From Streptomyces sp. NBC_01276 (GTDB taxonomy: Bacteria > Actinomycetota > Actinomycetes > Streptomycetales > Streptomycetaceae), in assembly GCF_041435355.1 (NCBI RefSeq), contig NZ_CP108442.1, forward strand, positions 2,666,001-2,730,000: a stretch of 64,000 nt of DNA, written 5' to 3'. Positions 9,330 to 17,411 of the stretch are shown here, piece by piece. Position numbers and translations under genes: made by a program. Under the pieces are notes generated by a model that was not told the origin of the DNA, did no database searches, and worked only from the letters and a program-made list of their open reading frames with translations. How positions within the stretch are numbered: the first letter of the stretch is position 1; every line of letters begins with the position of its first letter.

Positions 9330-10436
9330 GTGTATCCGAAGGTGAAGCCGGCCCTGGCCCGGGCCTGGAGGGATCTGCAGACGGTCCAGTTCGGTGTGAC
9401 GCCCGCGCACGCGGTGGTGCTCGGGCCGGTCGACACGGCCACGGGCTCTCTGATCGACCGGATCGACGGCACGCGGGGCATGGACCTGCTGCGGACCGAG
9501 GCCCGGGGGATGGGGCTCCCGGAGGGGCAGGTGGACGAGCTGGTGCGGCGGCTCGCGCGCGCCGGGCTGCTCGACGACGTCACCGCGGGAGGGCCGCGGG
9601 CCCAGGCGGTGCGGCGCCGCCCCGAGGCCCTGGAGCGGCTCGGGCCCGATCTGGGCTCGCTCTCACTGGTCCACCGTGAACCGGGCGGTGACTTACGGGG
9701 CCTCGCGGCACGCCGGGCGATACGGGTCCAGGTGCGCGGGAGCGGCCGGGTGGGGGCGGTGGTCGCCGCCGTCCTGGCGTCGGCGGGGGTCGGGGCGGTC
9801 GACGTGCTCGACGGGGGCCGGGTGACCGTGGCCGACGTGGCGCCCGGCGGGCTCGGTCCGGCCGATGTGGGCCGGCTGCGGGCCGAGGCCGCGAGGGCCC
9901 TGGTACGGGGGTCGGCGCCGGGGAGGCCTCCGCGCGCCGGGGATCCCGAAGGGCCGGAGCCCGGCCCGGCTCTGGTGGTGGTCGCGCCCCGGGACGGGCT
10001 GCAGGCGTGGGCCCCCGATCCGGCCGCTGCGGCCGACTGGGTCACCACGGGCACCCCGCACCTGTACGCGGGGGTGCTGGAGGGGACGGGGCTGGTCGGC
10101 CCGCTGGTGCTGCCGGGTGCCACGGCCTGCGCCGGATGCATGGAGCGCGACCGCGTCGACCGGGATCCGGCCTGGCCGAGGATGCTGGTCCAGTGGCGGT
10201 CGGCGCACCGCCGCCGGGATTCGGGGGCCTGCGACGTGGGGCTGTCCACGGCGGTGGCGGGGCTGGCCGCGGCACACGCCCTGGCCTTCCTCGACGGAGA
10301 GCTGCCCGCCTCCACCGCCGCCCGCTGGGAGGCCGCCCTTCCGGGGGCGCACTGGGAGCGGTCCCCGCTGCGCCCCCATCCGGACTGTCCCTGTGCGGCG
10401 GCGCCCGCCGTGGCCGCCCCGGCGGTGCGGTCGTGA
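9330..10436 (+). CDS. orphan TOMM cyclodehydratase C-protein-like / ThiF-like protein
   Basis: A 368-residue protein. GTG 9330 is preferred because GAGGGGG lies just upstream; an in-frame ATG at 9249 is the alternative. Residues about 5-95 resemble the winged-helix leader-peptide-binding region of RiPP cyclodehydratases. The middle has a degraded Rossmann/E1-like fold (GSGRVGAVVAAVLASAGVG). A CxxC at residues 267-270 (CAGC, followed by MERDR) and a C-terminal CPC at 353-355 resemble the structural zinc site of C-proteins. E1-type ATP-binding residues are not obvious. No YcaO, dehydrogenase or precursor gene is nearby, so it may act with a distant partner or have another role. It is followed by the ABC1 kinase gene. 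Confidence 0.7.
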   Translation: MYPKVKPALARAWRDLQTVQFGVTPAHAVVLGPVDTATGSLIDRIDGTRGMDLLRTEARGMGLPEGQVDELVRRLARAGLLDDVTAGGPRAQAVRRRPEALERLGPDLGSLSLVHREPGGDLRGLAARRAIRVQVRGSGRVGAVVAAVLASAGVGAVDVLDGGRVTVADVAPGGLGPADVGRLRAEAARALVRGSAPGRPPRAGDPEGPEPGPALVVVAPRDGLQAWAPDPAAAADWVTTGTPHLYAGVLEGTGLVGPLVLPGATACAGCMERDRVDRDPAWPRMLVQWRSAHRRRDSGACDVGLSTAVAGLAAAHALAFLDGELPASTAARWEAALPGAHWERSPLRPHPDCPCAAAPAVAAPAVRS

Positions 10437-10574
10437 ACGGCCGGAGTCGCGGCGGACCGGGGGCGGGTGCCCGGGTCCGCGGGCGAGGGGGCTCGTGACA
10501 GGATGCGTCGGGGGCCGAGGGGCCGTCCCGGATCCGCCGCTCGCGGCGCAGCCGTCTGGGAACTGGAGGGGCAT

Positions 10575-11903
10575 ATGTCTGATCTTCCCCGGAAGGCGGT
10601 CACCCGTACCGTCAAGCTGGCCGCGCTGCCGCTCGGCATCGCCGGCCGGGCGACCTGGGGGCTGGGCAAGCGGATCGGCGGGAAGTCGGCCGAGATCGTC
10701 GCCCGGGAGCTCCAGCAGCGCACCGCCGAGCAGTTGTTCCGCACGCTCGGCGAGCTGAAGGGCGGTGCCATGAAGTTCGGGCAGGCCCTGTCGGTGTTCG
10801 AGTCGGCGCTTCCCGAGGAGGTCGCGGGCCCGTACCGGGCGGCGCTGACGAAGCTTCAGGAGGCGGCCCCGCCGCTGCCGACGGCGCGGGTGCACCAGGT
10901 GCTGGCGGAGCGGCTCGGCGAGGACTGGCGGGAGCTGTTCGAGGAGTTCGAGGACAAGCCCGCCGCGGCCGCCTCCATCGGGCAGGTGCACCGGGCGGTG
11001 TGGCACGACGGCCGGCAGGTGGCGGTCAAGGTCCAGTACCCGGGGGCCGGAGAGGCGCTGCTGTCGGACCTCAAGCAGCTGAGCCGCTTCGCCGGACTGC
11101 TCGGGCCGCTGATCCCGGGCATGGACGTGAAGCCGCTGATCACCGAGCTGCGCGACCGGGTCGCGGAGGAGCTGGACTACGAGCTGGAGGCCGAGGCGCA
11201 GCGCGCGCACGCGGACGCCTTCGACGCCGACCCGGACGTGGTGGTCCCGGACGTGGTGCACCAGGGCGACCAGGTGCTGGTGACGGAGTGGATGGAGGGC
11301 ACCCCGCTGTCGGAGGTGATCGCCGACGGCACGCGGGAGGAGCGTGACCGAGCAGGGCAGTTGCTGGCCCGGTTCCTCTTCTCGGGGCCCGCGCGCACGG
11401 GGCTGCTGCACGCCGATCCGCATCCGGGCAACTTCCGGCTGATCGAGGGGGCGGACGGCCGGGTGCGGCTGGGCGTGCTCGACTTCGGCACGGTCGACCG
11501 GCTGCCGGGCGGCTGGCCCAAGCCCATAGGCCGGTCGCTGCGGTTGACCCTGGACGGGGACGCCGAAGGGGTCTACGGCCACCTGTGCGCCGAGGGGTTC
11601 GTGAAGGAGTCCATCGAACTCGACCCGGACGCGGTGCTCGACTACCTCAAGCCGATCATCGAGCCCGCCGAGGCGGACGAGTTCACCTTCACCCGGCCGT
11701 GGCTGCGCGGGCAGGCGGCGCGGATCGCCGATCCCCGCTCCCCCGCACACCAGTTGGGGCGGCAGATCAACCTGCCGCCCTCGTACCTGCTGATCCACCG
11801 GGTGACGCTGAGCACCATCGGGGTGCTGTGTCAGCTGGGTTCGACGGTGCGGCTGCGCGACGAACTGGAGTCCTGGCTGCCGGGGTTCCTGCCCGAGGAC
11901 TGA
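10575..11903 (+). CDS. ABC1/AarF/UbiB family atypical kinase
   Basis: A 442-residue protein. ATG 10575 is preceded by GGAGGGG. All family motifs are present: the KxGQ-type MKFGQALS (about residues 70-77), AAASIGQVH, the ATP-binding lysine in VAVKVQYP, the catalytic-loop [11 protein letters not shown] and the metal-binding LDFGTVD. ABC1/UbiB proteins are atypical kinases/ATPases linked to quinone or lipid biology; the substrate is unknown. In mycobacteria the corresponding gene also sits beside whiB7 and uvrD2, so the position supports orthology. A 138-bp gap separates it from the ThiF-like gene; a shared transcript is possible. Confidence 0.93.
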   Translation: MSDLPRKAVTRTVKLAALPLGIAGRATWGLGKRIGGKSAEIVARELQQRTAEQLFRTLGELKGGAMKFGQALSVFESALPEEVAGPYRAALTKLQEAAPPLPTARVHQVLAERLGEDWRELFEEFEDKPAAAASIGQVHRAVWHDGRQVAVKVQYPGAGEALLSDLKQLSRFAGLLGPLIPGMDVKPLITELRDRVAEELDYELEAEAQRAHADAFDADPDVVVPDVVHQGDQVLVTEWMEGTPLSEVIADGTREERDRAGQLLARFLFSGPARTGLLHADPHPGNFRLIEGADGRVRLGVLDFGTVDRLPGGWPKPIGRSLRLTLDGDAEGVYGHLCAEGFVKESIELDPDAVLDYLKPIIEPAEADEFTFTRPWLRGQAARIADPRSPAHQLGRQINLPPSYLLIHRVTLSTIGVLCQLGSTVRLRDELESWLPGFLPED

Positions 11904-11934
11904 GTCCCCGGGGCCGGCCCGGTGGCGGCCGGGG

Positions 11935-12141
11935 TCACCACCAGGAGGAGTCGAGGCGGCCCTCGATGGCCCGGAGGTTGGCCCGCGCGCAGTCGACGCA
12001 GAAGTACTGTCTGGTGCCGTTCTCCACCGAACAGGTCCAGGTGGGCGGGGCTCCGTCCGGGGAGCGGGCGCCGCAGCGCGCGCAGACGACGGGCTGGGCC
12101 CCGGGTCCCGGAGGGTCGGGGTGGGGAGTCTGCTGGTCCAC
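11935..12141 (-). CDS. small zinc-ribbon-like protein
   Basis: A 68-residue protein. GTG 12141 is chosen: a -10-like TATCGT lies at 12148-12153, 6 nt upstream, which suits a leaderless transcript. The sequence has a Pro-rich lead (TPHPDPPGPG) and two Cys pairs, CARCG and FCVDC with an intervening Cys (TWTCS), as in small zinc ribbons. It ends in GRLDSSWW. No enzyme domain is present. It is convergent with the ABC1 kinase gene and follows the wblC operon on the same strand, separated by two hairpins. A streptomycete hypothetical family; function unknown. Confidence 0.75.
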   Translation of the reverse strand: MDQQTPHPDPPGPGAQPVVCARCGARSPDGAPPTWTCSVENGTRQYFCVDCARANLRAIEGRLDSSWW

Positions 12142-12185
12142 CTCCAGACGATATCCCCGCGGAGGGCGTCCGGGGCCCGCAACGC

Positions 12186-12249
12186 ACCGGGGGGACCGGT
12201 CCGTTCGGACCGGTCCCCCCGGGGGCCGGGTCACCCGCTCGGTGACCCG
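12186..12249 (-). terminator. tandem hairpins after the wblC operon
   Basis: Two consecutive inverted repeats: 12186-12221 (perfect 17-bp arms, 2-nt loop) and 12225-12249 (9-bp arms). They lie between the end of the wblC operon and the next gene on the minus strand and fit a double terminator. Confidence 0.7.
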
Positions 12250-12264
12250 GTGGCTCGGCGAGCC

Positions 12265-12597
12265 TCAGTGCATGACGGCCATGGCGAGCGCGCGCCGGGC
12301 GCGCATGGAGACGCGCTCGGCCCTGCGCTGCATGCGCCGTGCTGCGACCAGGCGCAGGGCGTGACGCTCGGCGTCCGCCTCACGCATGCGGTCGTCCATA
12401 TGGGCACGGGCCATGGCTTCTGGGATGAGTTGCATTTCGCGGGTCCTGTTCTGACGCGAGGTGATCGCGCCGGCGGTGATGAAGTCTGCGGTGGCGGAGC
12501 CGTGCGGCTGCTCGCTCGTGGTGGCGTAGGGGGACATGGGGGCCTGCTTCAGGGGGTCGCGCGTCAGGGGGCGGTCGATGGTTCCGATGGCGGTCAT
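12265..12597 (-). CDS. hypothetical protein translationally coupled to wblC
   Basis: A 110-residue protein whose ATG (12597) overlaps the wblC stop in an ATGA arrangement, so translation is coupled. The first half is Thr/Ala/Pro-rich and polar. The second half is strongly basic and Met/Arg/Ala-rich (RLVAARRMQRRAERVSMRARRALAMA), consistent with a long helix that could bind nucleic acid or membranes. No known domain is recognised. Because it follows wblC with no gap and two terminators close the unit, it should be induced together with WblC. Confidence 0.75.
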   Translation of the reverse strand: MTAIGTIDRPLTRDPLKQAPMSPYATTSEQPHGSATADFITAGAITSRQNRTREMQLIPEAMARAHMDDRMREADAERHALRLVAARRMQRRAERVSMRARRALAMAVMH

Positions 12598-12965
12598 GCC
12601 GCTGCAACCGGGTTCTTGCGCGGACGGCCACGGGGACGCTTGCGCGCCACCACGACGCCCTGGACGAAGAGCTCTCCGCCCCAGACGCCCCAGGGCTCGC
12701 GGCGCTCCTGGGCGCCGGCGAGGCAGGCCTCGACCAGCGGGCAGGTGCCGCAGAGGGACTTGGCGTACTCGACGTCGGCCGGGGACTCGGCGAAGAAGAC
12801 CTCGGGGTCGAAGGTGCGGCAGGGGACGGGTACGCCGAGGTTCTCGATGGCGTCGTCGAGCGCGGTGAGCGCGGTGAGGGGGGTCAAGGTGGAGTCCTCC
12901 GGGACTGCGGGCGGGGAGATCGTTCGGTTCTGCGGTACGGACGGGGCGTGCGCTTCGAGTTGCAC
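12594..12965 (-). CDS. wblC: WhiB-family iron-sulfur transcriptional regulator WblC (WhiB7)
   Basis: A 123-residue protein starting at GTG 12965, with GAGGAAG about 8 nt upstream. The WhiB core has the four cluster-binding cysteines: one in PCRTFDPEVFFAES, then LCGTCPLVEAC. It continues with EPWGVWGGELF, the G(V/I)WGG turn that contacts the sigma factor. The tail RGRPRK is an AT-hook, diagnostic of WhiB7/WblC among WhiB proteins. Known role: with the principal sigma factor it activates intrinsic antibiotic-resistance genes, including its own, when translation is inhibited. The surrounding order (ABC1, whiB7, uvrD2, mycoredoxin, nudC, adnBA) matches mycobacteria. The long leader at 12966-13576 indicates transcription attenuation. 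Confidence 0.95.
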   Translation of the reverse strand: MQLEAHAPSVPQNRTISPPAVPEDSTLTPLTALTALDDAIENLGVPVPCRTFDPEVFFAESPADVEYAKSLCGTCPLVEACLAGAQERREPWGVWGGELFVQGVVVARKRPRGRPRKNPVAAA

Positions 12966-13080
12966 GGTGTTTTCTTCCTCGTCTTGTTCGACTAGTCGTT
13001 CCGGCCGGTTGGCCGGTCGCGGCTTGGTACCTGGTCTTGCCAGTCCCGAGGCCCCTTCGCTCCGTCGTCCCCGTTCGGGG

Positions 13081-13123
13081 ACAAACAGAAGGGCCGCGGA
13101 TCCCGGGTGGGGTTCCGCGGCCC
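13081..13123 (-). terminator. intrinsic terminator in the wblC leader (attenuator)
   Basis: On the minus strand a stem gggccgcgga / tccgcggccc (13091-13100 with 13114-13123) is followed by the U-rich run TTCTGTTTGT (13081-13090). It lies 26 nt after the stop of the leader ORF and about 115 nt before the wblC start, which suits premature termination inside the leader. Confidence 0.8.
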
Positions 13124-13148
13124 TGAAGGCGCCGGCCTGATCATGCGA

Positions 13149-13466
13149 TCAGGCTGGATCACTCCAGGGTTCGAGCCCGCGGAAGGCCCACATCAGGTGG
13201 TGCTGGTGCTTCTTCGTCTGCGTCTGGGATCCGGCACCGGCTGCGGCCGCGAAGCCATAGGCGCCATGCGCCTGGGCTTCCAGTACTGCCACCGGTGCCT
13301 GGGTCGGTCGCTCATTGCGCTCGCTGACCGCAAGGGTCGCCAGCAGGGCGGGCCGGTCAGCGGAAATCGCGGACAGACCGGTACCCAGGAGGGAGACGGA
13401 ACCGAGCAGGCAGGAAGCGTCGACCGAGCGATCGGTCATTTTGGTGAAGGTCATGAAGCTGGTCAC
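13149..13466 (-). CDS. upstream ORF in the wblC leader
   Basis: A 105-codon ORF between the wblC promoter and the attenuator terminator. GTG 13466 has a near-perfect AGGAGG 8 nt upstream (13475-13480), so it is surely translated. The product (MTSFMTFTKMTDRSV at the start, HLMWAFRGLEPW near the end) shows no domain. In whiB7/wblC leaders, translation of an upstream ORF is known to control read-through into the regulator gene; stalled ribosomes favour antitermination. I infer that this ORF is the sensor. The product itself may have no function. Confidence 0.7.
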   Translation of the reverse strand: MTSFMTFTKMTDRSVDASCLLGSVSLLGTGLSAISADRPALLATLAVSERNERPTQAPVAVLEAQAHGAYGFAAAAGAGSQTQTKKHQHHLMWAFRGLEPWSDPA

Positions 13467-13583
13467 TGGTCTCGCCTCCTCTCGGCGTCTCGGGGACTCG
13501 GCCCGGAGGCCTGTCCCATGCGTATTCGGATAAGTACAGCACGGATCCGGGGCTTCGGAGAAGCCACCGTTTCCGTTGCTAAG

Positions 13584-13623
13584 AACCTATGGGGATTCGC
13601 CGGGCATGTGCAAACTATTTTTC
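13584..13623 (-). promoter_or_regulatory. wblC promoter with AT-rich WblC-binding element
   Basis: On the minus strand: an AT-rich run AAAAATAG (13614-13623) directly upstream of a -35 TTGCAC (13608-13613), an 18-nt spacer and a -10 TAGGTT (13584-13589). An AT-rich block next to the -35 is the known mark of WhiB7/WblC-dependent promoters, read by the AT-hook, so positive autoregulation is expected. It lies just after the uvrD2 stop. Confidence 0.75.
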
Positions 13624-13633
13624 CGACGAGTTT

Positions 13634-15802
13634 CTACGCGTCGTCAGGATCCGCGCCCACAGGCTCCTGGCCTGCGCAGATGGCCAGGACATCGGCCCCG
13701 TACCGCTCAAGCTTGCGGCCACCCACGCCGGAGATCATCGAGAGCTCCCCCGCCTCGGCGGGCGCGGCCTCGGCGATGGCCATCAGGGTCTTGTCCGTGA
13801 ACACGCAGTACGCGGGCATCCCCTGGAGCTTCGACTGGCCGGCACGCCAGTCGCGCAGCCGTTCGTAGAGGCCCTCGTCCATGTCGGACGGGCAGTCCTC
13901 GCAGCGCATCAGCTTGATCTCGCCGGCCTCGGTGAGGGTCCTGCCGCAGACCCGGCACAGCGCCGGTCCGCGGCGGCCGCGCTTGCGGGCGGCTCCCGCC
14001 TCGGGCCCGCCCGGCCGACTGCCGGGGGCCACGGAGCCCGGCCGCAGGCCGTTCAGGAAGCGGCTGGGGCGACGGGAGGCCCGGCCCCCCGGAGCCCGGG
14101 AGAGCGCCCAGGAGAGGGTCAGGTGGTGCCGCGCCCGGGTGACCCCGACGTACAGGAGCCGGCGCTCCTCCTCGACCTGCTCGTCGGTCTTGGCGTAGGT
14201 GATCGGCATCATGCCGTCGGTGAGGCCGACCAGGAACACGGCGTCCCACTCCAGGCCCTTGGCGGCGTGCAGCGAGGCGAGGGTGACGCCCTGGACGGTC
14301 GGCGCGTGCTGGGCGGCCTTGCGCTCGTCGAGTTCGACGGCGAGGTCGGCCAGGGTCACGCCCGGCCGGCTGCGGGCGAAGTCCTCGGCGAGGCGGACCA
14401 GCGCGGCCAGGGACTCCCACTGGTCGCGCACGGCTCCGGAGCCGGCGGGCGGCTCGGCGGTCCAGCCGGTGGAGCTGAGCACGGCCCTGACCTGGGAGCC
14501 CAGTTCCACCACGTCCTGCAGCAGGGGGTCGTCACTGCCGCCGGAGCGGGCGGCTCCGCGCAGGGCGAGGACGGCCTTCTGGACCTCGGCCCGCTCGAAG
14601 AACCGCTCGGCCCCGCGCAGCTGGTAGGGGACCCCGGCATCGGCCAGGGCCTGCTCGTACACCTCGGACTGGGCGTTGATCCGGTAGAGGATGGCGATCT
14701 CGCCGGCCGGGACGCCGGCCGCGATCAGGTCCCGGACCCGGCCGGCCACGCCCTCGGCCTCGGCGGGCTCGTCGGGGTACTCGGCGTAGGCCGGGTCGGG
14801 GCCGGGCTCGCGCTGGGAGACCAGCTCCAGGCGGTGCTCGGCGGCCCTGCCCCTGGCCTGGCCCAGCAGGCCGTTGGCCAGGTGGACCACCTGGGGGGTG
14901 GAACGGTAGTCGCGGACCAGCTTGACCACGGTGGCCTGCGGATAGCGGGTGCGGAAGTCGAGCAGGTGGTCGGGGGTGGCCCCGGTGAAGGAGTAGATGG
15001 TCTGGCTGGCGTCGCCGACGACGCACAGGCTGTCGCGGTCGCCGAGCCACAGTTCGAGCAGGCGCTGCTGGAGCGGGCTGACGTCCTGGTACTCGTCCAC
15101 CACGAAGTGCTGGTACTGGGCGCGGATCTGATCGGCGATGTCGTGGCGGTCCTGGAGGACGCCGACGGTGAGGAGCAGCACGTCCTCGAAGTCGATCATG
15201 CCGCGGTCGCGCTTGAGTTGCTCGTACGTGCCGTAGATCTGGGCGATCTCGGCCAGGTCCCGGGGGGCCTCGCGGCCGGCCTTGAGGGCGGCGGCCGGAT
15301 AGTCGGCGGGCACGGTCTGGGTGACCTTGGCCCATTCGATCTCGCCGGTGACGTCGCGCAGCTCGTTGCGGTCGAGGCGGATGCGGCAGCGGGCGCCGGC
15401 CTCGGCCACGAACTGGATCTTGCGCTCCAGGAGCCGGGGCAGCTCGCCCCCGATGGCGCGGGGCCAGAAGTACTGGAGCTGGCGCAGGGCCGCGGAGTGG
15501 AACGTGCGGGCCTGGACCCCGCCCGCGCCGAGGGCGCGCAGGCGGCCGCGCATCTCCCCGGCGGCACGGTTGGTGAAGGTGACGGCGAGCACGCTGGCCG
15601 GCATCAGCCGCCCCGAGCGGACCCCGTACGCGATGCGGTGGGTGATCGCGCGGGTCTTGCCGGTACCGGCTCCGGCCAGCACGCACACCGGGCCGCGCAG
15701 GGTCGTGGCGACCTCGCGCTGCTCCGGGTCCAGGCCCAGGAGCACGGCGTCCGCGGCGTCTGCGTCGGCCGGGGAAACTGAGGAGTGCGTTGCTGCTGTC
15801 AC
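13634..15802 (-). CDS. uvrD2: ATP-dependent DNA helicase UvrD2
   Basis: A 722-residue SF1A helicase starting at GTG 15802. It has Walker A AGAGTGKTRA (about 43-52), the TFTNRAAGEM Ia motif, DEYQDVSPLQQ (Walker B), GDASQTIYSFTGA, and the VTRARHHL motif VI. After the motor come four cysteines (CRVCG and CEDC, about residues 615-637) and an HRDC domain (about 640-715), the layout that defines UvrD2 of actinobacteria. UvrD2 is essential in Mycobacterium tuberculosis. The gene lies directly upstream of the wblC promoter and is divergent from mycoredoxin. Confidence 0.95.
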   Translation of the reverse strand: MTAATHSSVSPADADAADAVLLGLDPEQREVATTLRGPVCVLAGAGTGKTRAITHRIAYGVRSGRLMPASVLAVTFTNRAAGEMRGRLRALGAGGVQARTFHSAALRQLQYFWPRAIGGELPRLLERKIQFVAEAGARCRIRLDRNELRDVTGEIEWAKVTQTVPADYPAAALKAGREAPRDLAEIAQIYGTYEQLKRDRGMIDFEDVLLLTVGVLQDRHDIADQIRAQYQHFVVDEYQDVSPLQQRLLELWLGDRDSLCVVGDASQTIYSFTGATPDHLLDFRTRYPQATVVKLVRDYRSTPQVVHLANGLLGQARGRAAEHRLELVSQREPGPDPAYAEYPDEPAEAEGVAGRVRDLIAAGVPAGEIAILYRINAQSEVYEQALADAGVPYQLRGAERFFERAEVQKAVLALRGAARSGGSDDPLLQDVVELGSQVRAVLSSTGWTAEPPAGSGAVRDQWESLAALVRLAEDFARSRPGVTLADLAVELDERKAAQHAPTVQGVTLASLHAAKGLEWDAVFLVGLTDGMMPITYAKTDEQVEEERRLLYVGVTRARHHLTLSWALSRAPGGRASRRPSRFLNGLRPGSVAPGSRPGGPEAGAARKRGRRGPALCRVCGRTLTEAGEIKLMRCEDCPSDMDEGLYERLRDWRAGQSKLQGMPAYCVFTDKTLMAIAEAAPAEAGELSMISGVGGRKLERYGADVLAICAGQEPVGADPDDA

Positions 15803-16031
15803 CCCGCCATGCTGCCAGGTCCCGAGGGGCGGACGGGATGACCGTCCACAGGTGAGGGGCGTCCGTCATACCGTCGCACCGGCCCCACCAGCCGGAGCGT
15901 CCGCAGCAGTCGGATCCGTCACACCGGCCGTCCCGTCCCCCGTGCCGGGAATGGCTCGGGGGCGGGGGACGTTCGATTGTTCGGACCGATCACCGAGACC
16001 CGGTCCACCGAGACCTCCCAGAGGAGCGAGC

Positions 16032-16292
16032 ATGCAGGACACGGGCACCGTCACGATGTACAGCACCACCTGGTGCGGCTACTGCAACCGGCTGAAGAAG
16101 CAGCTGGACCGGGAAGGCATCGCGTACAACGAGATCAACATCGAGCTCGACCCGGAGTCCGCGAAGTTCGTGGAGCAGGCCAACGGCGGCAACCAGACCG
16201 TCCCCACCGTGCTCGTGAAGTCCTCCGCCGGCAGCGAGTCCGTCATGACGAACCCGAGCCTGGCCCAGGTCAAGCAGGCCCTCGCCGTCTGA
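16032..16292 (+). CDS. mrx: mycoredoxin (glutaredoxin-like)
   Basis: An 86-residue thioredoxin-fold protein starting at ATG 16032 (GAGGAGCGAGC upstream). The active site is CGYC (residues 15-18) in VTMYSTTWCGYCNRLKKQL; the cis-Pro loop is QTVPTVL. Mycoredoxins reduce mycothiol mixed disulfides, the actinobacterial counterpart of glutaredoxin. It is transcribed divergently from uvrD2 and converges with nudC. The same position next to uvrD2 and nudC is found in mycobacteria. Confidence 0.93.
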   Translation: MQDTGTVTMYSTTWCGYCNRLKKQLDREGIAYNEINIELDPESAKFVEQANGGNQTVPTVLVKSSAGSESVMTNPSLAQVKQALAV

Positions 16293-16324
16293 CCGGCCCC
16301 GGCCCCGGCCCCGGCCCCCAGAAT

Positions 16325-16346
16325 GGCCCCCGCCTCGGCGGGGGCC
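16325..16346. terminator. hairpin terminator between mrx and nudC
   Basis: Perfect 10-bp repeat ggcccccgcc / ggcgggggcc with a 2-nt loop, followed on the plus strand by TTCT, in the convergent gap. Confidence 0.75.
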
Positions 16347-16368
16347 TTCTGCGTGCCGGTGGCGGCCG

Positions 16369-17310
16369 TCAGACGGTCGTGGACGGCTTCGGGAGGGGCT
16401 GGCCGTACCAGAGCTCGACCAGGCGGGCCGCGATGGAGATGCCCGACGGCGGCAGGACCTCGCCGGCCTCGATCGCGGCGCGCAGGTCCTCCCGGGAGAA
16501 CCAGCGGGCCTCCTGGATCTCCTCGCCGTCGACCGTGATCTCCGAGCTGACGGCCCGGGCGGTGAAGCCCAGCATCAGGCTGTACGGGAACGGCCAGGGC
16601 TGGCTGGCGACGTACTCGACCGTGCCGACCTTGACGCCCGCCTCCTCCCACACCTCGCGGATCACCGACTGCTCGATGGACTCGCCCGGCTCCACGAACC
16701 CGGCCAGCGTCGAGAAGCGGCCCTCGGGCCAGTGCACCTGGCGGCCCAGCAGCGCGCGGTCCTGCTCGTCCGTGACCAGCATGATCACGGCCGGGTCGGT
16801 GCGCGGGTAGTGCTCGGCGCCGCAGCCCGGGCAGCGGCGGATGTGCCCGGCGGCCGCGACCACCGTGCGCTCGCCGCAGCGGGAGCAGAAGCGGTGCATG
16901 CGCTGCCAGTTCTCCAGCGCCACCGCGTGGACCATCAGCCCGGCGTCGCGCGGGCAGAGCAGCAGCCCGGCCTCGCGCAGTCCGGCCGGGCGGGCGGACT
17001 GGTCCATGCGGCCCGGCAGGGAGTCCTTCTGCAGCGCGAAGTACCGTACGCCGTCCTCGTCCGTCCCCAGGAAGTAGCGGTGGGTCTCGGTGACCGGGGC
17101 CTCGAAGGCCGGGGTCATCACGATGGCGGTGCCGCCGTCGGGGGTGTCGTCGATCAGGACCTGGCCGCCGGAGACGACGAAGACGCGGGTCGTCGGGTGG
17201 CTCCAGGCGGCGGCGAGCCACGCCTCGTCGAGGCGGTGGTGCGCGGCGCGGTCGATTCCGCTGGGCTCGGCGAGCGAGATCGGGCGCTCGGGCTCGGTAT
17301 GGGTGCTCAC
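16369..17310 (-). CDS. nudC: NAD(+) diphosphatase / RNA decapping Nudix hydrolase NudC
   Basis: A 313-residue protein starting at GTG 17310 (GGAAG upstream). It has a zinc ribbon (CSRC and CPGC, about residues 141-163), a Nudix box (GFVEPGESIEQSVIREVWEEAG, about 195-217) and the SQPWPFPYS motif that specifically marks NudC enzymes. Known reactions are hydrolysis of NAD(H) to NMN(H) and AMP and removal of NAD caps from RNA. It is convergent with mycoredoxin. A GTGCG-repeat tract lies upstream. Confidence 0.95.
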   Translation of the reverse strand: MSTHTEPERPISLAEPSGIDRAAHHRLDEAWLAAAWSHPTTRVFVVSGGQVLIDDTPDGGTAIVMTPAFEAPVTETHRYFLGTDEDGVRYFALQKDSLPGRMDQSARPAGLREAGLLLCPRDAGLMVHAVALENWQRMHRFCSRCGERTVVAAAGHIRRCPGCGAEHYPRTDPAVIMLVTDEQDRALLGRQVHWPEGRFSTLAGFVEPGESIEQSVIREVWEEAGVKVGTVEYVASQPWPFPYSLMLGFTARAVSSEITVDGEEIQEARWFSREDLRAAIEAGEVLPPSGISIAARLVELWYGQPLPKPSTTV

Positions 17311-17356
17311 AGGTACTTCCAACTCCCCCGGTGTGTGGGACAAGGCAGGCTGCTCG

Positions 17357-17408
17357 GGTGCGGTGCGGTGCGTGCGGTGCGGTGCGTGCGGTGCGGTGCG
17401 GTGCGGGT
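17357..17408. repeat. GTGCG short tandem repeat tract
   Basis: About 50 bp built from GTGCG units, in 14-bp higher-order blocks (gtgcggtgcggtgc), in the gap between the dipeptidase stop (17412) and the nudC start (17310). A slippage-prone tract. I see no promoter in it. Confidence 0.7.
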
Positions 17409-17411
17409 GTG

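Noticed and set aside
17357..17408. GTGCG tract as a CRISPR or coding repeat
   Set aside because: Units of 5 bp with no spacers; simple slippage tract.
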